From the NCBI RefSeq assembly GCF_014645375.1, contig NZ_BMLT01000008.1, positions 124,001 through 188,000 on the forward strand: a DNA stretch of 64,000 nucleotides. The letters are read 5' to 3'. Under the pieces are notes generated by a model. It ran no database searches, was not told where the DNA came from, and saw nothing but the letters and a program-made list of their open reading frames with translations. The stretch comes from Marinobacterium nitratireducens (GTDB lineage: Bacteria; Pseudomonadota; Gammaproteobacteria; Pseudomonadales; Balneatricaceae). This document shows positions 45,576-54,558 of the stretch, in pieces; position 1 is the first letter of the stretch; every line of letters starts with the position of its first letter. Position numbers and translations under genes: made by a program.

Positions 45576-45592
45576 CTGGCGAGAAAATTGCA
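45576..45592 (+). promoter_or_regulatory. Sigma-54 promoter for flhA
   Basis: CTGGCGAGAAAATTGCA has GG (45578-45579) and GC (45590-45591) exactly 10 bp apart and matches 11 of 13 consensus positions. It would drive flhA and probably flhF-fleN-fliA. Confidence 0.88.
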
Positions 45593-45715
45593 TGAAACCA
45601 CCCTGGTGCCCCTGGAGGGCGTCAATAAATTGAATGCTGGCGGTTGCCAGGTCTTCCAATAGCGACAGTTACGATTGTGCTGGCTGTGACTGACTGAATT
45701 TTGACGGTAGGCGGA

Positions 45716-47821
45716 GTGGATAGAGCGGTCATTCTCAACAACGTGCGCAGCCTGAGCCAGGGAAACCTGGGGGTGCCGCTGTTGCTGCTGGCCGTGATCG
45801 GCATGGTCACGCTGCCGATGCCGCCGTTCCTGCTGGATGTCTTCTTCACCTTCAATATCGCGCTGTCGCTGGTGGTGCTGCTGGTCTGTGTTTACGCATT
45901 GCGACCGCTCGAGTTTACCGTTTTCCCGACCATTCTGCTGGTGGCGACGCTGCTGCGGCTGGCGCTCAACGTGGCCTCGACCCGGGTGGTGCTGCTGTAC
46001 GGTCACGAAGGCGGCGATGCCGCGGGCAAGGTGATCGAAGCCTTCGGCTCGGTGGTGATCGGCGGCAACTACGTGGTCGGTATCGTGGTGTTCCTGATAC
46101 TGGTGATCATCAACTTCGTGGTGGTGACCAAGGGGGCCGGCCGTATTTCCGAAGTGAGTGCTCGCTTTACACTCGATGCCATGCCCGGCAAGCAGATGGC
46201 GGTCGACGCCGATCTCAATGCCGGCCTGATCAGCCAGGAAGAGGCGAAGCAGCGACGTCAGGAAGTCACCCGCGAGGCGGACTTCTACGGCGCCATGGAC
46301 GGTGCCTCCAAGTTCGTCCGTGGCGACGCCGTCGCCGGTATCCTGATTCTGGCGATCAACCTGATCGGCGGCCTGTCCATCGGCATGCTGCAGCACGGTC
46401 TGAGCTTCGATCTGGCGGCGCGCTACTATTCGCTGCTGACCATCGGTGACGGTCTGGTGGCGCAGATTCCGTCGCTGCTGCTGTCGACCGCGGCGGCGAT
46501 CACGGTGACGCGACAGAACACCTCCCAGGATATGGGGCATCAGGTGCTGCATCAGATGTTCTCGGCGCCGCGGGCGCTGATCGTCGCCGCCTGCGTGCTG
46601 ACGGTCATCGGTATCGTGCCGGGTATGCCGCATGTCGCTTTTTTGACGCTTGCCGCAGCGGCCGGCGGTGTCGCCTGGTGGATTCTCAAGCTGCAGCGTG
46701 AAAAGGCCGGCGCCGAAGCCGCCGAGCGGCAGGAGCTGGCGCGCACCGAGCCGATGTCGGGCCCGGACGAGCAGAAAGAACTCGACTGGGATGATGTCAT
46801 GCCGGTGGACATGATAGGACTCGAGGTCGGCTACCGCTTGATACCGATGGTCGACAAGATGCAGGGCGGCCAGTTGCTTGGCCGGATCAAGGGCGTGCGC
46901 CGCAAGCTGTCGCAGGACCTCGGCTTTCTGGTGCCCTCGGTGCATATCCGCGATAACCTCGATCTGTTGCCGGGGGGGTACCGCATACTGTTGATGGGTG
47001 TGATCGTCGGCGAGGCCGAGGTATATCCGGATCGCGAGCTGGCGATCAATCCCGGACAGGTCTTCGGTACGCTCAAGGGCACGGCGGTGAAGGATCCGGC
47101 CTTCGGGCTCGATGCCGTCTGGATCGAGAGCGGGCAGAAAGAGCAGGCCCAGTCGCTGGGCTATACGGTGGTGGACGCCAGTACCGTCGTGGCCACGCAC
47201 CTGAACCAGCTGCTGCAGACCCACGCCCACGAGCTGCTGGGGCACGAGGAAGTGCAGCAGCTGCTGGATATGCTGTCGCGGCACTCGCCGAAGCTGGCCG
47301 AAGAGCTGGTGCCCGGCAAGCTGTCGGTCAGCGCCCTGCTCAAGGTGCTGCAGAGCCTGCTGATGGAGCAGGTGCCGCTGAAAGACTTCCGCAGCATCGC
47401 CGAGGCGCTGGCCGAGGCGGTGGGGCGTACCCAGGATCCGGTGGCGCTCACCGCGGCGGTGCGGGTGTCGCTGGCACGCCTGATCGTGCAGGAAATCAAC
47501 GGTCCGGCCGACGATATTCCGGTGATTACCCTGGATCCGAAGCTCGAACAGCTGCTGCTCGGCTCGGTGCAGAACCCCTCCGGCGGCGAGGGGCTTGCGC
47601 TCGAGCCCGGTATGGCGGAGCGGTTGCAGAGTTCGCTGTCGACGGCGGCGCAGAACCAGGAAATGGCCGGCAAGCCGACGATACTGCTGGTGGCGGCGCC
47701 GGTGAGACCGCTGATGGCGAAGTTCGTACGCTATGGCCAGCATCAGATTCACGTGCTTTCCTATCAGGAAATCCCGGAGAGCAAGAAGGTCACCATCGTG
47801 GCCACCGTAGGTGGACAGTGA
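45716..47821 (+). CDS. flhA: Flagellar export gate protein FlhA
   Basis: The 701-residue export-gate protein has eight membrane helices in residues 1-320 and the FHIPEP signature region AGRISEVSARFTLDAMPGKQ, then MAVDADLNAGLI. The cytoplasmic C-terminal domain (about 340-700) forms the nonameric docking ring. The start is uncertain. GTG 45716 gives VDRAVILNNVRSLSQGNLGV, which fits family N-termini; TTG 45701 would add five residues (LTVGG). A GTAGGCGGA purine stretch overlaps this area. It lies between flhB and flhF. Confidence 0.96.
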   Translation: MDRAVILNNVRSLSQGNLGVPLLLLAVIGMVTLPMPPFLLDVFFTFNIALSLVVLLVCVYALRPLEFTVFPTILLVATLLRLALNVASTRVVLLYGHEGGDAAGKVIEAFGSVVIGGNYVVGIVVFLILVIINFVVVTKGAGRISEVSARFTLDAMPGKQMAVDADLNAGLISQEEAKQRRQEVTREADFYGAMDGASKFVRGDAVAGILILAINLIGGLSIGMLQHGLSFDLAARYYSLLTIGDGLVAQIPSLLLSTAAAITVTRQNTSQDMGHQVLHQMFSAPRALIVAACVLTVIGIVPGMPHVAFLTLAAAAGGVAWWILKLQREKAGAEAAERQELARTEPMSGPDEQKELDWDDVMPVDMIGLEVGYRLIPMVDKMQGGQLLGRIKGVRRKLSQDLGFLVPSVHIRDNLDLLPGGYRILLMGVIVGEAEVYPDRELAINPGQVFGTLKGTAVKDPAFGLDAVWIESGQKEQAQSLGYTVVDASTVVATHLNQLLQTHAHELLGHEEVQQLLDMLSRHSPKLAEELVPGKLSVSALLKVLQSLLMEQVPLKDFRSIAEALAEAVGRTQDPVALTAAVRVSLARLIVQEINGPADDIPVITLDPKLEQLLLGSVQNPSGGEGLALEPGMAERLQSSLSTAAQNQEMAGKPTILLVAAPVRPLMAKFVRYGQHQIHVLSYQEIPESKKVTIVATVGGQ

Positions 47822-47882
47822 TGAGCGTAGGGCGCCTTGACCGCCAGGGATGGTGGAAATGCTGAGAATGCAGGAGCGGTTC

Positions 47883-47947
47883 GTAGTGGAGCGAAGCGAG
47901 CTGCGCCGCAAGCAGTGGCACGTTTCGCTTCGCTCAAGGTGCCCTAC
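47883..47947. repeat. REP pair between flhA and flhF
   Basis: GTAGTGGAGCGAAGCGAGCT is followed by the inverted GGCACGTTTCGCTTCGCTCA, ending in AAGGTGCCCTAC at 47947. It is the same REP family as around the RAYT gene. Confidence 0.85.
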
Positions 47948-47984
47948 ATCAATCGAAACGCTTCGCTGTGAGCGCGCACCGGTG

Positions 47985-48012
47985 GCGTCACGCGTAACCT
48001 GTCACGCGTCAC
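47985..48012 (-). repeat. Four heptamers just before flhF
   Basis: GCGTCAC, GCGTAAC, CTGTCAC, GCGTCAC run in phase and end 4 bp before the AGAGGA ribosome site of flhF. Transcription of flhF must pass through them. Confidence 0.85.
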
Positions 48013-48025
48013 CCAGAGGACGACT

Positions 48026-49453
48026 ATGAAGGTAAAACGCATTTTTGCCCCTGACATGCGCCAGGCGATGCGGCGGGTCCGTGAAGAAATCGGACCCGAT
48101 GCGGTCATTGTCTCCAATCATCGGGTGGCCGGCGGCGTCGAGGTGGTGGCCGCCCACGAGCACGAATACGAGGCGGCCCAGGCCGAGTTCAAGCGCCAGG
48201 GCCAGGAGCGGCGCCGGCGCGAGGAGCAGTTGCAGCGCCAGCACAGCGCCGGGCGTCAGGGCGCCGGGCTCGATGACGAGATGCGCAAGGTGCGTGCGCG
48301 CATCGCTGCGGCGCAGCAGCAGGCTGCCAGTCCCGCCGAGCCCGGGCTCGATGTGGTGCGAAACCGCCAGATCGAGAGCGACGAGGACGACGAGATGCGC
48401 AGCATTCTCGAAACCCTCAAGGCGCGGCAGCAGGCCCGGATCGCGGTGCCTGCAGACGTGCCCGAGCCTGCGCCGCGGCGGCCTGCGCCGGAGTCCGCCG
48501 ACGGTGGCGATCACCGCATGATTGTCACCATGCAGCAGGAAATTCAGCAGTTGCGGGCGATGCTGGAAAGCCAGCTGAAGTCGCCGCCCCCGGCCGCGCC
48601 TGCGCCGCGCTCGCAGCCTCCGGTGGCGCAGGCCAAGCTCAGTCGCCGGCTCGACAGTCTGGGTATCGGCGCCCGGGTGGTGCGCCATCTGGTGGCCGAT
48701 ATCGAGCAGGATATCGAGCTCGACAAGGCCTGGCGCGGTAGTCTGGCGCGCCTGTCGGACGCCATTCCGGTGGTGGGGGAGGAGTTTATCGAACGGGGTG
48801 GCATGGTCGCCTTCGTCGGTCCCACCGGCGTCGGCAAGACCACCACCATCGGCAAGCTGGCGGCGCGCTACGTGCTGCGTTACGGCAGCTCCAGTCTGGC
48901 GCTGGTGACAACCGATTCCTACCGTATCGCCGCCCACGAGCAGCTGCGGACCTTCGGACGTATCCTCGATGTCCCGGTGCGGGTGGCGGATGAGAATCAC
49001 TCGCTGGAAGAGGTGCTGCAATCGCTGCGCGGCAAGCGGCTGGTGCTGATCGATACTGCGGGCATGAGCGCCAGCGAACCCCATACCGGCGAGCAGATAG
49101 AGCTGCTAAAGAGCGTGCCTTTGCGCATGAAAAAGTTGCTGGTGCTGTCCTGCTCCAGTCAGCGTCGGGTGCTGGAAAGCGCCTACGATACCTACCGCGG
49201 GCTGGGACTGAACGGTTGCGTGCTGAGCAAGCTGGACGAGTCCGGCAGTCTTGGCGAGGCATTGACGCTGGCGATCGAGAAGCAGCTGCCGATAGCTTAT
49301 GTCACGGACGGACAGAAGATACCGGACGATATCGGCGTGGCGCGGCGACACGACCTGGTGAGCCGGGCGGTGGTGACCGCGCAGAAAGCGCTGGAACGGG
49401 AACAGCAGTCGGGAGATGAGCCGGATCTGGCCTTTATCGGCCGGACCGGTTGA
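48026..49453 (+). CDS. flhF: Flagellar placement GTPase FlhF
   Basis: The 475-residue SRP-type GTPase sets the polar site of the flagellum. The N-terminal basic/Gln-rich B domain (about 1-190) begins MKVKRIFAPDMRQAMRRVRE. The NG domain has G1 GPTGVGKTTTIGKLA (about 265-279), the DSYRIAAHEQLRTF activation box, G3 VLIDTAGMS and G4 LSKLDESGSLG. The gene order flhA-flhF-fleN-fliA is standard for polar flagellates. Confidence 0.97.
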   Translation: MKVKRIFAPDMRQAMRRVREEIGPDAVIVSNHRVAGGVEVVAAHEHEYEAAQAEFKRQGQERRRREEQLQRQHSAGRQGAGLDDEMRKVRARIAAAQQQAASPAEPGLDVVRNRQIESDEDDEMRSILETLKARQQARIAVPADVPEPAPRRPAPESADGGDHRMIVTMQQEIQQLRAMLESQLKSPPPAAPAPRSQPPVAQAKLSRRLDSLGIGARVVRHLVADIEQDIELDKAWRGSLARLSDAIPVVGEEFIERGGMVAFVGPTGVGKTTTIGKLAARYVLRYGSSSLALVTTDSYRIAAHEQLRTFGRILDVPVRVADENHSLEEVLQSLRGKRLVLIDTAGMSASEPHTGEQIELLKSVPLRMKKLLVLSCSSQRRVLESAYDTYRGLGLNGCVLSKLDESGSLGEALTLAIEKQLPIAYVTDGQKIPDDIGVARRHDLVSRAVVTAQKALEREQQSGDEPDLAFIGRTG

Positions 49454-49472
49454 TCCAGGGAAGAAACAGAGC

Positions 49473-50279
49473 ATGCATCCAGTCAAGGTGGTGGCGGTAA
49501 CCGGCGGCAAGGGCGGCGTCGGCAAGACCAATGTATCGGTCAATCTCTCGCTTGCGCTCGGGGAGATGGGGCGGCGTGTGGTATTGCTGGATGCCGACCT
49601 TGGGCTTGCCAATGTCGATGTGCTGCTCGGGTTGCGGCCGCGTCAGACCATCGCCGATGTGCTGGCCGGCAGTTGCGGGCTGGCCGAGGTGATGCTCGAC
49701 GCCGGCGAGAACGTGCGTATCGTGCCGGCCTCTTCGGGCACCCAGGAAATGACCGCCCTGGGGGTGCACGAGCATGCCGAGCTGATCCACGCTTTCAGCG
49801 ACATCGGCGATGACGTCGATGTGCTGGTTATCGATACCGCGGCGGGAATTTCAGAGTCGGTGGTCAGTTTTCTGCGCGCTTCCCAGGAGGTGCTGGTGGT
49901 GGTGTGCGACGAGCCGACGTCGATCACCGACGCCTATGCCCTGATCAAACTGCTGAACCGGGATTACCGCGTCAGTCGCTTCCGGGTGCTGGCCAACATG
50001 GTGCGCAGCGAGGCGGAAGGCCGCAATATGTTCAACAAGCTGCTGACCGTGACCGACCGTTTCCTCGATGTAACACTTCAATACGTAGGGTCAATCCCTT
50101 ATGATGAATCGGTCAGAAAGGCCGTTCAACGCCAAGCTGCTGTATTAAAAGCATTTTCCAGCAGCAAAGCGGCACTTGCCTATCGTCAGCTGGCGAACAG
50201 GGTCGACAGCTGGCCGGTGATGACGACGCCGCGCGGACATCTCGAATTCTTCGTCGAGCGGCTGGTGCAGAGATTATAA
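49473..50279 (+). CDS. fleN: Flagellar number regulator FleN (FlhG), MinD-like ATPase
   Basis: In this 268-residue ATPase the deviant Walker A TGGKGGVGKTNVSVNLSLAL is near the N-terminus, followed by VLLDADLGLANVDVLLGLRP and VLVIDTAAGISESVVSF; a C-terminal amphipathic end follows. It limits flagellar number and opposes FleQ in relatives. ATG 49473 is chosen over an in-frame start at 49416 that lies inside flhF. It is 19 bp downstream of flhF. Confidence 0.95.
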   Translation: MHPVKVVAVTGGKGGVGKTNVSVNLSLALGEMGRRVVLLDADLGLANVDVLLGLRPRQTIADVLAGSCGLAEVMLDAGENVRIVPASSGTQEMTALGVHEHAELIHAFSDIGDDVDVLVIDTAAGISESVVSFLRASQEVLVVVCDEPTSITDAYALIKLLNRDYRVSRFRVLANMVRSEAEGRNMFNKLLTVTDRFLDVTLQYVGSIPYDESVRKAVQRQAAVLKAFSSSKAALAYRQLANRVDSWPVMTTPRGHLEFFVERLVQRL

Positions 50280-50420
50280 AGAAGGTTCTTCGCGGCTACG
50301 CAGTGGCGGCTTGAAGGCGTGCGGCCTCGGCCTCGGGCGCTGGCGTTTGTGGTCCTCTATACTCGGGGAACTCAGGCTTCGGCTGACGGAAGAACCCCTA
50401 AAGCCCGGAAAAAGGATGTC

Positions 50421-51131
50421 ATGTATAACCAGCTGGATTACACCTCCAGTGAGGACCTGATAGAGCAGTACGCCCCGCTGGTTAAGCGTATTGCCTACCA
50501 TCTGCTGGCGCGCCTGCCAGCGAGCGTCGTGCTCGAGGACCTCATCCAGGCGGGCATGATCGGATTGCTCGAAGCTGCCGGCAAATACAACCCCGGCAAG
50601 GGCGCCAGTTTCGAAACCTACGCCGGTATCCGTATTCGCGGTGCCATCATCGACGAAGTGCGCCGTGGCGACTGGACGCCGCGTTCGGTGCATCGCAACA
50701 GCCGTCGTGTCGCCGACGCCATTCATCAGCTCGAAGCCCGCCTTGGGCGCGACGCCAGCGACGCCGAAGTGGCGGCGGAGCTGGGAATCGGCATGGACGA
50801 GTATCACTCGCTGCTGCAGGACGCCATGGAAAGTCGCCTGTTCAGCTTCGAGGAGCTGGTCAATCCCGATGACGACGGCGCCGGCGAACAGTTCGTCTCG
50901 GAGACCCCCGAGCCCGGCGGCGAGGTCGAGCAGGGCGCTTTTACCGCCGCGCTCGCCCGTGCCATCGAGGGGCTGCCCGAGCGTGAGCGGCTGGTGCTGT
51001 CGCTCTACTACGACGAGCAGCTCAACCTCAAGGAGATCGGGCAGGTGCTCGGGGTCAGCGAATCCAGGATCAGCCAGATTCACAGCCAGGCGGCTCACCG
51101 GCTGCGGGCACGGCTGCGCGACTGGCGATAA
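50421..51131 (+). CDS. fliA: RNA polymerase sigma-28 factor FliA
   Basis: The 236-residue flagellar sigma factor has region 2 (EDLIEQYAPLVKRIAYHLLA, then DLIQAGMIGLLEAAGKYNP), region 3 with RGAIIDEVRRGDWTPRSVHR and region 4 (LPERERLVLSLYYDEQLNLK, then VLGVSESRISQIHSQAAHRL). It should read the promoters at 7956, 11173 and 13729. AAAAGGA precedes ATG 50421; an earlier in-frame ATG (50319) is rejected. Confidence 0.97.
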   Translation: MYNQLDYTSSEDLIEQYAPLVKRIAYHLLARLPASVVLEDLIQAGMIGLLEAAGKYNPGKGASFETYAGIRIRGAIIDEVRRGDWTPRSVHRNSRRVADAIHQLEARLGRDASDAEVAAELGIGMDEYHSLLQDAMESRLFSFEELVNPDDDGAGEQFVSETPEPGGEVEQGAFTAALARAIEGLPERERLVLSLYYDEQLNLKEIGQVLGVSESRISQIHSQAAHRLRARLRDWR

Positions 51132-51329
51132 ATTTTTCCACAAAGCAGCTGCAGTTTCGGCCTGTCCGGCCGATACAGCTAACGTTTGCTGCCTGTGTAT
51201 ATAACGGGGCTCGGGGTTAACGGAGGCTGAATGGCCTCCCGGCCGGTCAGGCCGGCAGCCCGGAGACGCCGGCGGGCCGATCAGAAGCGGCTCCGTACAT
51301 CGGGTCATTATTGTTTGGGAGAACCTGTC
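51132..51329. other. Gap between fliA and cheY
   Basis: 198 bp with no gene. It contains a GC-rich partial palindrome CCCGGCCGGTCAGGCCGG (about 51238-51255) and a GTGTATATAACGGGG stretch (51195-51209). No promoter of convincing quality was found; the che genes may be read from fliA. Confidence 0.45.
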
Positions 51330-51716
51330 TTGAGAAAGGACATCCGAATCCTGGTGGTGGACGACTTTTCCACCATGAGGCGCATCATAAAGAATCTGCT
51401 GCGTGATCTGGGGTTCACTAACGTCTTGGAGGCCGACGATGGCAAGACGGCCCTGCCGATCCTGAAACAGGGCAGCGTGGATTTTCTGGTGACGGACTGG
51501 AACATGCCGGGCATGACCGGTATCGACCTGCTGAAGGAAGTTCGCAAGGATCCGCAGCTGGCCGCGATACCGGTGCTGATGGTGACGGCGGAAGCCAAGC
51601 GCGAGCAGATCATTACCGCCGCTCAGGCCGGTGTGAACGGCTATGTCGTCAAGCCGTTCACCGCCGCCGTGCTGAAGGAGAAGATCGACAAGATCTTCGA
51701 GCGTCTGGAAGGCTGA
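51330..51716 (+). CDS. cheY: Chemotaxis response regulator CheY
   Basis: The 128-residue single receiver domain has Asp11/Asp12 ([13 protein letters not shown]), acceptor Asp (VTDWNMPGM, with the Trp typical of CheY), Thr (LMVTAEA) and Lys ([11 protein letters not shown]). No ATG or GTG fits: the start is TTG 51330, with GGGAGAA at about 51317-51323, giving (M)[17 protein letters not shown]. It is first in cheY-cheZ-cheA-cheB. Confidence 0.95.
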   Translation: MRKDIRILVVDDFSTMRRIIKNLLRDLGFTNVLEADDGKTALPILKQGSVDFLVTDWNMPGMTGIDLLKEVRKDPQLAAIPVLMVTAEAKREQIITAAQAGVNGYVVKPFTAAVLKEKIDKIFERLEG

Positions 51717-51728
51717 GGAGTTTCCGTC

Positions 51729-52436
51729 ATGTCCGGTGCAAAGATAACGTCAACCACGGATTCGCTGGAAGCGCTGTTGCAGGGCAAGGCGCAGGAGCTG
51801 GTTGCGGTGCTCGAGCGGGGCGACCTGCCTGATGCCATGTCGCTGATCAGTGAGCTGCAGGCTGCGCGCCATGACGCCTTTTATCGCGAGGTGGGCCGGC
51901 TCACCCGCGGACTGCATGAGGCGATCAAGTCGTTCTCGTCGGAAATCGGCGTGCCGGAAGCGCAACGCGGCCAGCTTTCCGCGATGACGGATGCCTCCGA
52001 GCGTCTCGATTACGTTATCCAGCTGACCGAACGGGCGGCCCACGACACCCTCGATCGCGTCGATCGTACCCTGGCACTGGTGGACCGATTCGCCGGGCGC
52101 CAGGACCTGCCCGAGGATACGACCCCGCAGCTCGAGCAGATGCGCGGCGAGCTGACGGAGATCCTGGTCGGGCAGGGTTTTCAGGACATTACCGGGCAGC
52201 TGATTCGCCGCGTCATGCAGCTGCTGACGCAGGTCGAAAGCCAACTGGTGGATCTTATGGAAATGGCTGCGAAGGTTGACCGGCTCAACAACGTCAGGGT
52301 GGAAGAGCCCCGCAGCGTTGCGGCGCCGGCCGATCCGGCGCGTGCCGAGGGTCCCCAGGTGCGGCCAGCGGACGGCGCCGCGGTGGCCCGCAATCAGGAC
52401 GACGTCGACGATCTGTTGTCCAGTCTGGGCTTTTGA
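51729..52436 (+). CDS. cheZ: CheY-P phosphatase CheZ
   Basis: The 235-residue helical phosphatase has the long helix with LDYVIQLTERAAHDTLDRVD and the catalytic-region helix LVGQGFQDITGQLIRRVMQL (the Gln in FQDITGQ is the expected catalytic residue). The C-terminal CheY-docking peptide is NQDDVDDLLSSLGF. It lies 12 bp after cheY and 12 bp before cheA. Confidence 0.96.
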   Translation: MSGAKITSTTDSLEALLQGKAQELVAVLERGDLPDAMSLISELQAARHDAFYREVGRLTRGLHEAIKSFSSEIGVPEAQRGQLSAMTDASERLDYVIQLTERAAHDTLDRVDRTLALVDRFAGRQDLPEDTTPQLEQMRGELTEILVGQGFQDITGQLIRRVMQLLTQVESQLVDLMEMAAKVDRLNNVRVEEPRSVAAPADPARAEGPQVRPADGAAVARNQDDVDDLLSSLGF

Positions 52437-52448
52437 GAGGAGCGCCCC

Positions 52449-54533
52449 ATGGGTTTGGATGTGGATCAGGAGATCCTGGAAGACTTTTTGATCGAAGCCG
52501 GCGAGATACTGGAGCAGCTCTCGGAGCAGCTAGTCGATCTCGAGCAGCGGCCGCAGGACCGTGAGCTGCTGAACGCGATCTTCCGTGGCTTCCATACGGT
52601 CAAGGGCGGCGCGGGTTTCCTGCAGATCGAGGCCATGGTGGAATGCTGCCATCAGGCCGAGAACCTGTTCGATCTGTTGCGCACCGGCGAGCTGCAGGTC
52701 TCGGCATCCCTGATGGATCTGGTGCTGCAGGCGCTCGATGCGGTCAATCGCATGTTCGGCCAGGTGCGCGCCGGCGACAATCCGGAGCCGGCCTCGCCGC
52801 AGCTGCTGCAAAGCCTGGCGGGCGCTGCCAGCGGACAGCCTGTTGCTGAGCCTGCGGCTGCACCGGCGCCGTCGCAAGCGCCGGGGGAAGTCGGGCTGAG
52901 CGAAGCGCTGGGGCAGGCGCCGAACGACGATCTCATTTCCGAGGACGAGTTCGAGTCGCTGCTGGACGAACTGCACGGCAGTGGCGGGGCGCCGGGAAAG
53001 ACGGATTCGCAGGCCGGTGCCGGCAGCGACCGGATTACCGAGGATGAGTTCGAATCCCTGCTCGACGAACTGCACGGCAGTGGTGGGGCGCCCGGCAGGA
53101 AAACGCAGACGGACGCCGCCGGCCTCTCGGGACGCGAGTTCGATGCGCTGCTCGACGAACTGCCGGTCACCGCGAAGGAAGCGCCTGTGGCGCCGAAAGC
53201 GCCGGCTGCCGGGGAGCTGATTACCGACGACGAGTTCGAGGATCTGCTGGACAAGCTGCAGGCCGAAGGCAAGGGCGCCTTCGCCGCGGCACCGGCGGCC
53301 GAAAAGCCGCGCCCGCCGGCGGGCCAGCCCGAACCGGTGGCCGCTGCCCCGTCGTCCCGTGGCGCCCAGGAGTCCTCCAATGTGCGCGTCGACACCCGCC
53401 TGCTCGATACCATCATGAACATGGTGGGCGAGCTGGTGCTGGTGCGCAATCGCCTGGTGCGTCTTGGCGGCGCCCAGGAAGACGAGGAAATGGCGAAGGC
53501 GCTCGGTACCCTCGACATGGTCACCGCCGATCTGCAGACCTCGGTGATGAAAACCCGCATGCAGCCGGTGAAAAAGGTGTTCGGGCGTTTTCCGCGTCTG
53601 ATTCGCGATCTCTCGCGCAACCTCAAGAAGGAAATCCGGCTGGAGCTTCGCGGCGAGGAAACCGATCTCGACAAGAACCTGGTCGAGGCGCTGGCCGATC
53701 CGCTGATCCACCTGGTGCGCAATGCCGTCGATCACGGTATCGAGGCGCCGGCCAAGCGCGAGCAGCTGGGCAAGCCGCGGGAAGGGCTGGTGCTGCTGTC
53801 CGCCGAGCAGGAAGGCGACCATATCCTGCTGGTGATCCAGGACGACGGCGGCGGTATGGATCCGAACAAGCTGCGCAAGCTGGCGGTCCAGCGCGGCATG
53901 CTCGACAGCGAAGCGGCCGCGCGGCTGAGCGATCAGGAATGCTTCAATCTGATCTTCGCCCCCGGCTTTTCGACCAAGTCCGAGATCTCCGACGTGTCCG
54001 GGCGCGGTGTGGGCATGGATGTGGTCAAGACCAAGATCACCCAGCTCAACGGTACCCTGGCGATCGATTCGGTACTGGGGCAGGGTACCCGCATCGCCAT
54101 CCAGGTGCCGCTGACGCTGGCGATCATGCCGACGCTGATGGTGATTCTGGAGCAGCAGGCCTTCGCGCTGCCATTGGTCAACGTCAACGAGATCTTCAAT
54201 CTGGACCTGACCAAAACCAACGTCGTCGACGGTCAGCGCGTGATCGTGGTGCGTGACCAGGCGCTGCCGCTGTTCCACCTCAAGCGCTGGCTGGTGGACG
54301 GCGCCGCGCATGCGCCGCTGCCGAAGCAGGGACATGTCGTGATCGTGACCGTTGGCACCCAGCGGGTGGGGTTCGTCGTCGACCAGCTGGTGGGCCAGGA
54401 AGAGGTGGTCATCAAGCCGCTCGGCAGCATCCTGCACGGCACGCCGGGGCTCTCCGGCGCCACCATCACAGGCGACGGCCGCATTGCCCTGATCATCGAC
54501 CTGCCCAACCTGCTAAAGCGCTACGCGAGCTGA
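52449..54533 (+). CDS. cheA: Chemotaxis histidine kinase CheA, apparently without P2 and with four short docking-like motifs
   Basis: In this 694-residue kinase, P1 (about 1-110) has the phosphorylated His49 in FHTVKGGAGFL. Residues 111-310 are low-complexity Ala/Pro/acidic sequence with four motifs: ISEDEFESLLDELHG (163-177), ITEDEFESLLDELHG (196-210), LSGREFDALLDEL (226-238) and ITDDEFEDLLDKL (258-270). No 65-80-residue ordered stretch that could be P2 is left. P3 starts at about 312 (RLLDTIMNMVGELVLVRNRL). P4 has LIHLVRNAVDHGIEA, DDGGGMD and GRGVGMDVV, and P5 is at the end. The motifs resemble the CheA interaction segment described for ParP in Vibrio and the FliM N-peptide. Confidence 0.96.
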   Translation: MGLDVDQEILEDFLIEAGEILEQLSEQLVDLEQRPQDRELLNAIFRGFHTVKGGAGFLQIEAMVECCHQAENLFDLLRTGELQVSASLMDLVLQALDAVNRMFGQVRAGDNPEPASPQLLQSLAGAASGQPVAEPAAAPAPSQAPGEVGLSEALGQAPNDDLISEDEFESLLDELHGSGGAPGKTDSQAGAGSDRITEDEFESLLDELHGSGGAPGRKTQTDAAGLSGREFDALLDELPVTAKEAPVAPKAPAAGELITDDEFEDLLDKLQAEGKGAFAAAPAAEKPRPPAGQPEPVAAAPSSRGAQESSNVRVDTRLLDTIMNMVGELVLVRNRLVRLGGAQEDEEMAKALGTLDMVTADLQTSVMKTRMQPVKKVFGRFPRLIRDLSRNLKKEIRLELRGEETDLDKNLVEALADPLIHLVRNAVDHGIEAPAKREQLGKPREGLVLLSAEQEGDHILLVIQDDGGGMDPNKLRKLAVQRGMLDSEAAARLSDQECFNLIFAPGFSTKSEISDVSGRGVGMDVVKTKITQLNGTLAIDSVLGQGTRIAIQVPLTLAIMPTLMVILEQQAFALPLVNVNEIFNLDLTKTNVVDGQRVIVVRDQALPLFHLKRWLVDGAAHAPLPKQGHVVIVTVGTQRVGFVVDQLVGQEEVVIKPLGSILHGTPGLSGATITGDGRIALIIDLPNLLKRYAS

Positions 54534-54558
54534 CGCGGATGCTGACGAGAAGGACCCC

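Noticed and set aside
51150-51176. Sigma-28 -10-like GCCGATAC before cheY
   Set aside because: The -35 position at 15-bp spacing reads TGCA, only half matching TAAA; too weak to call.
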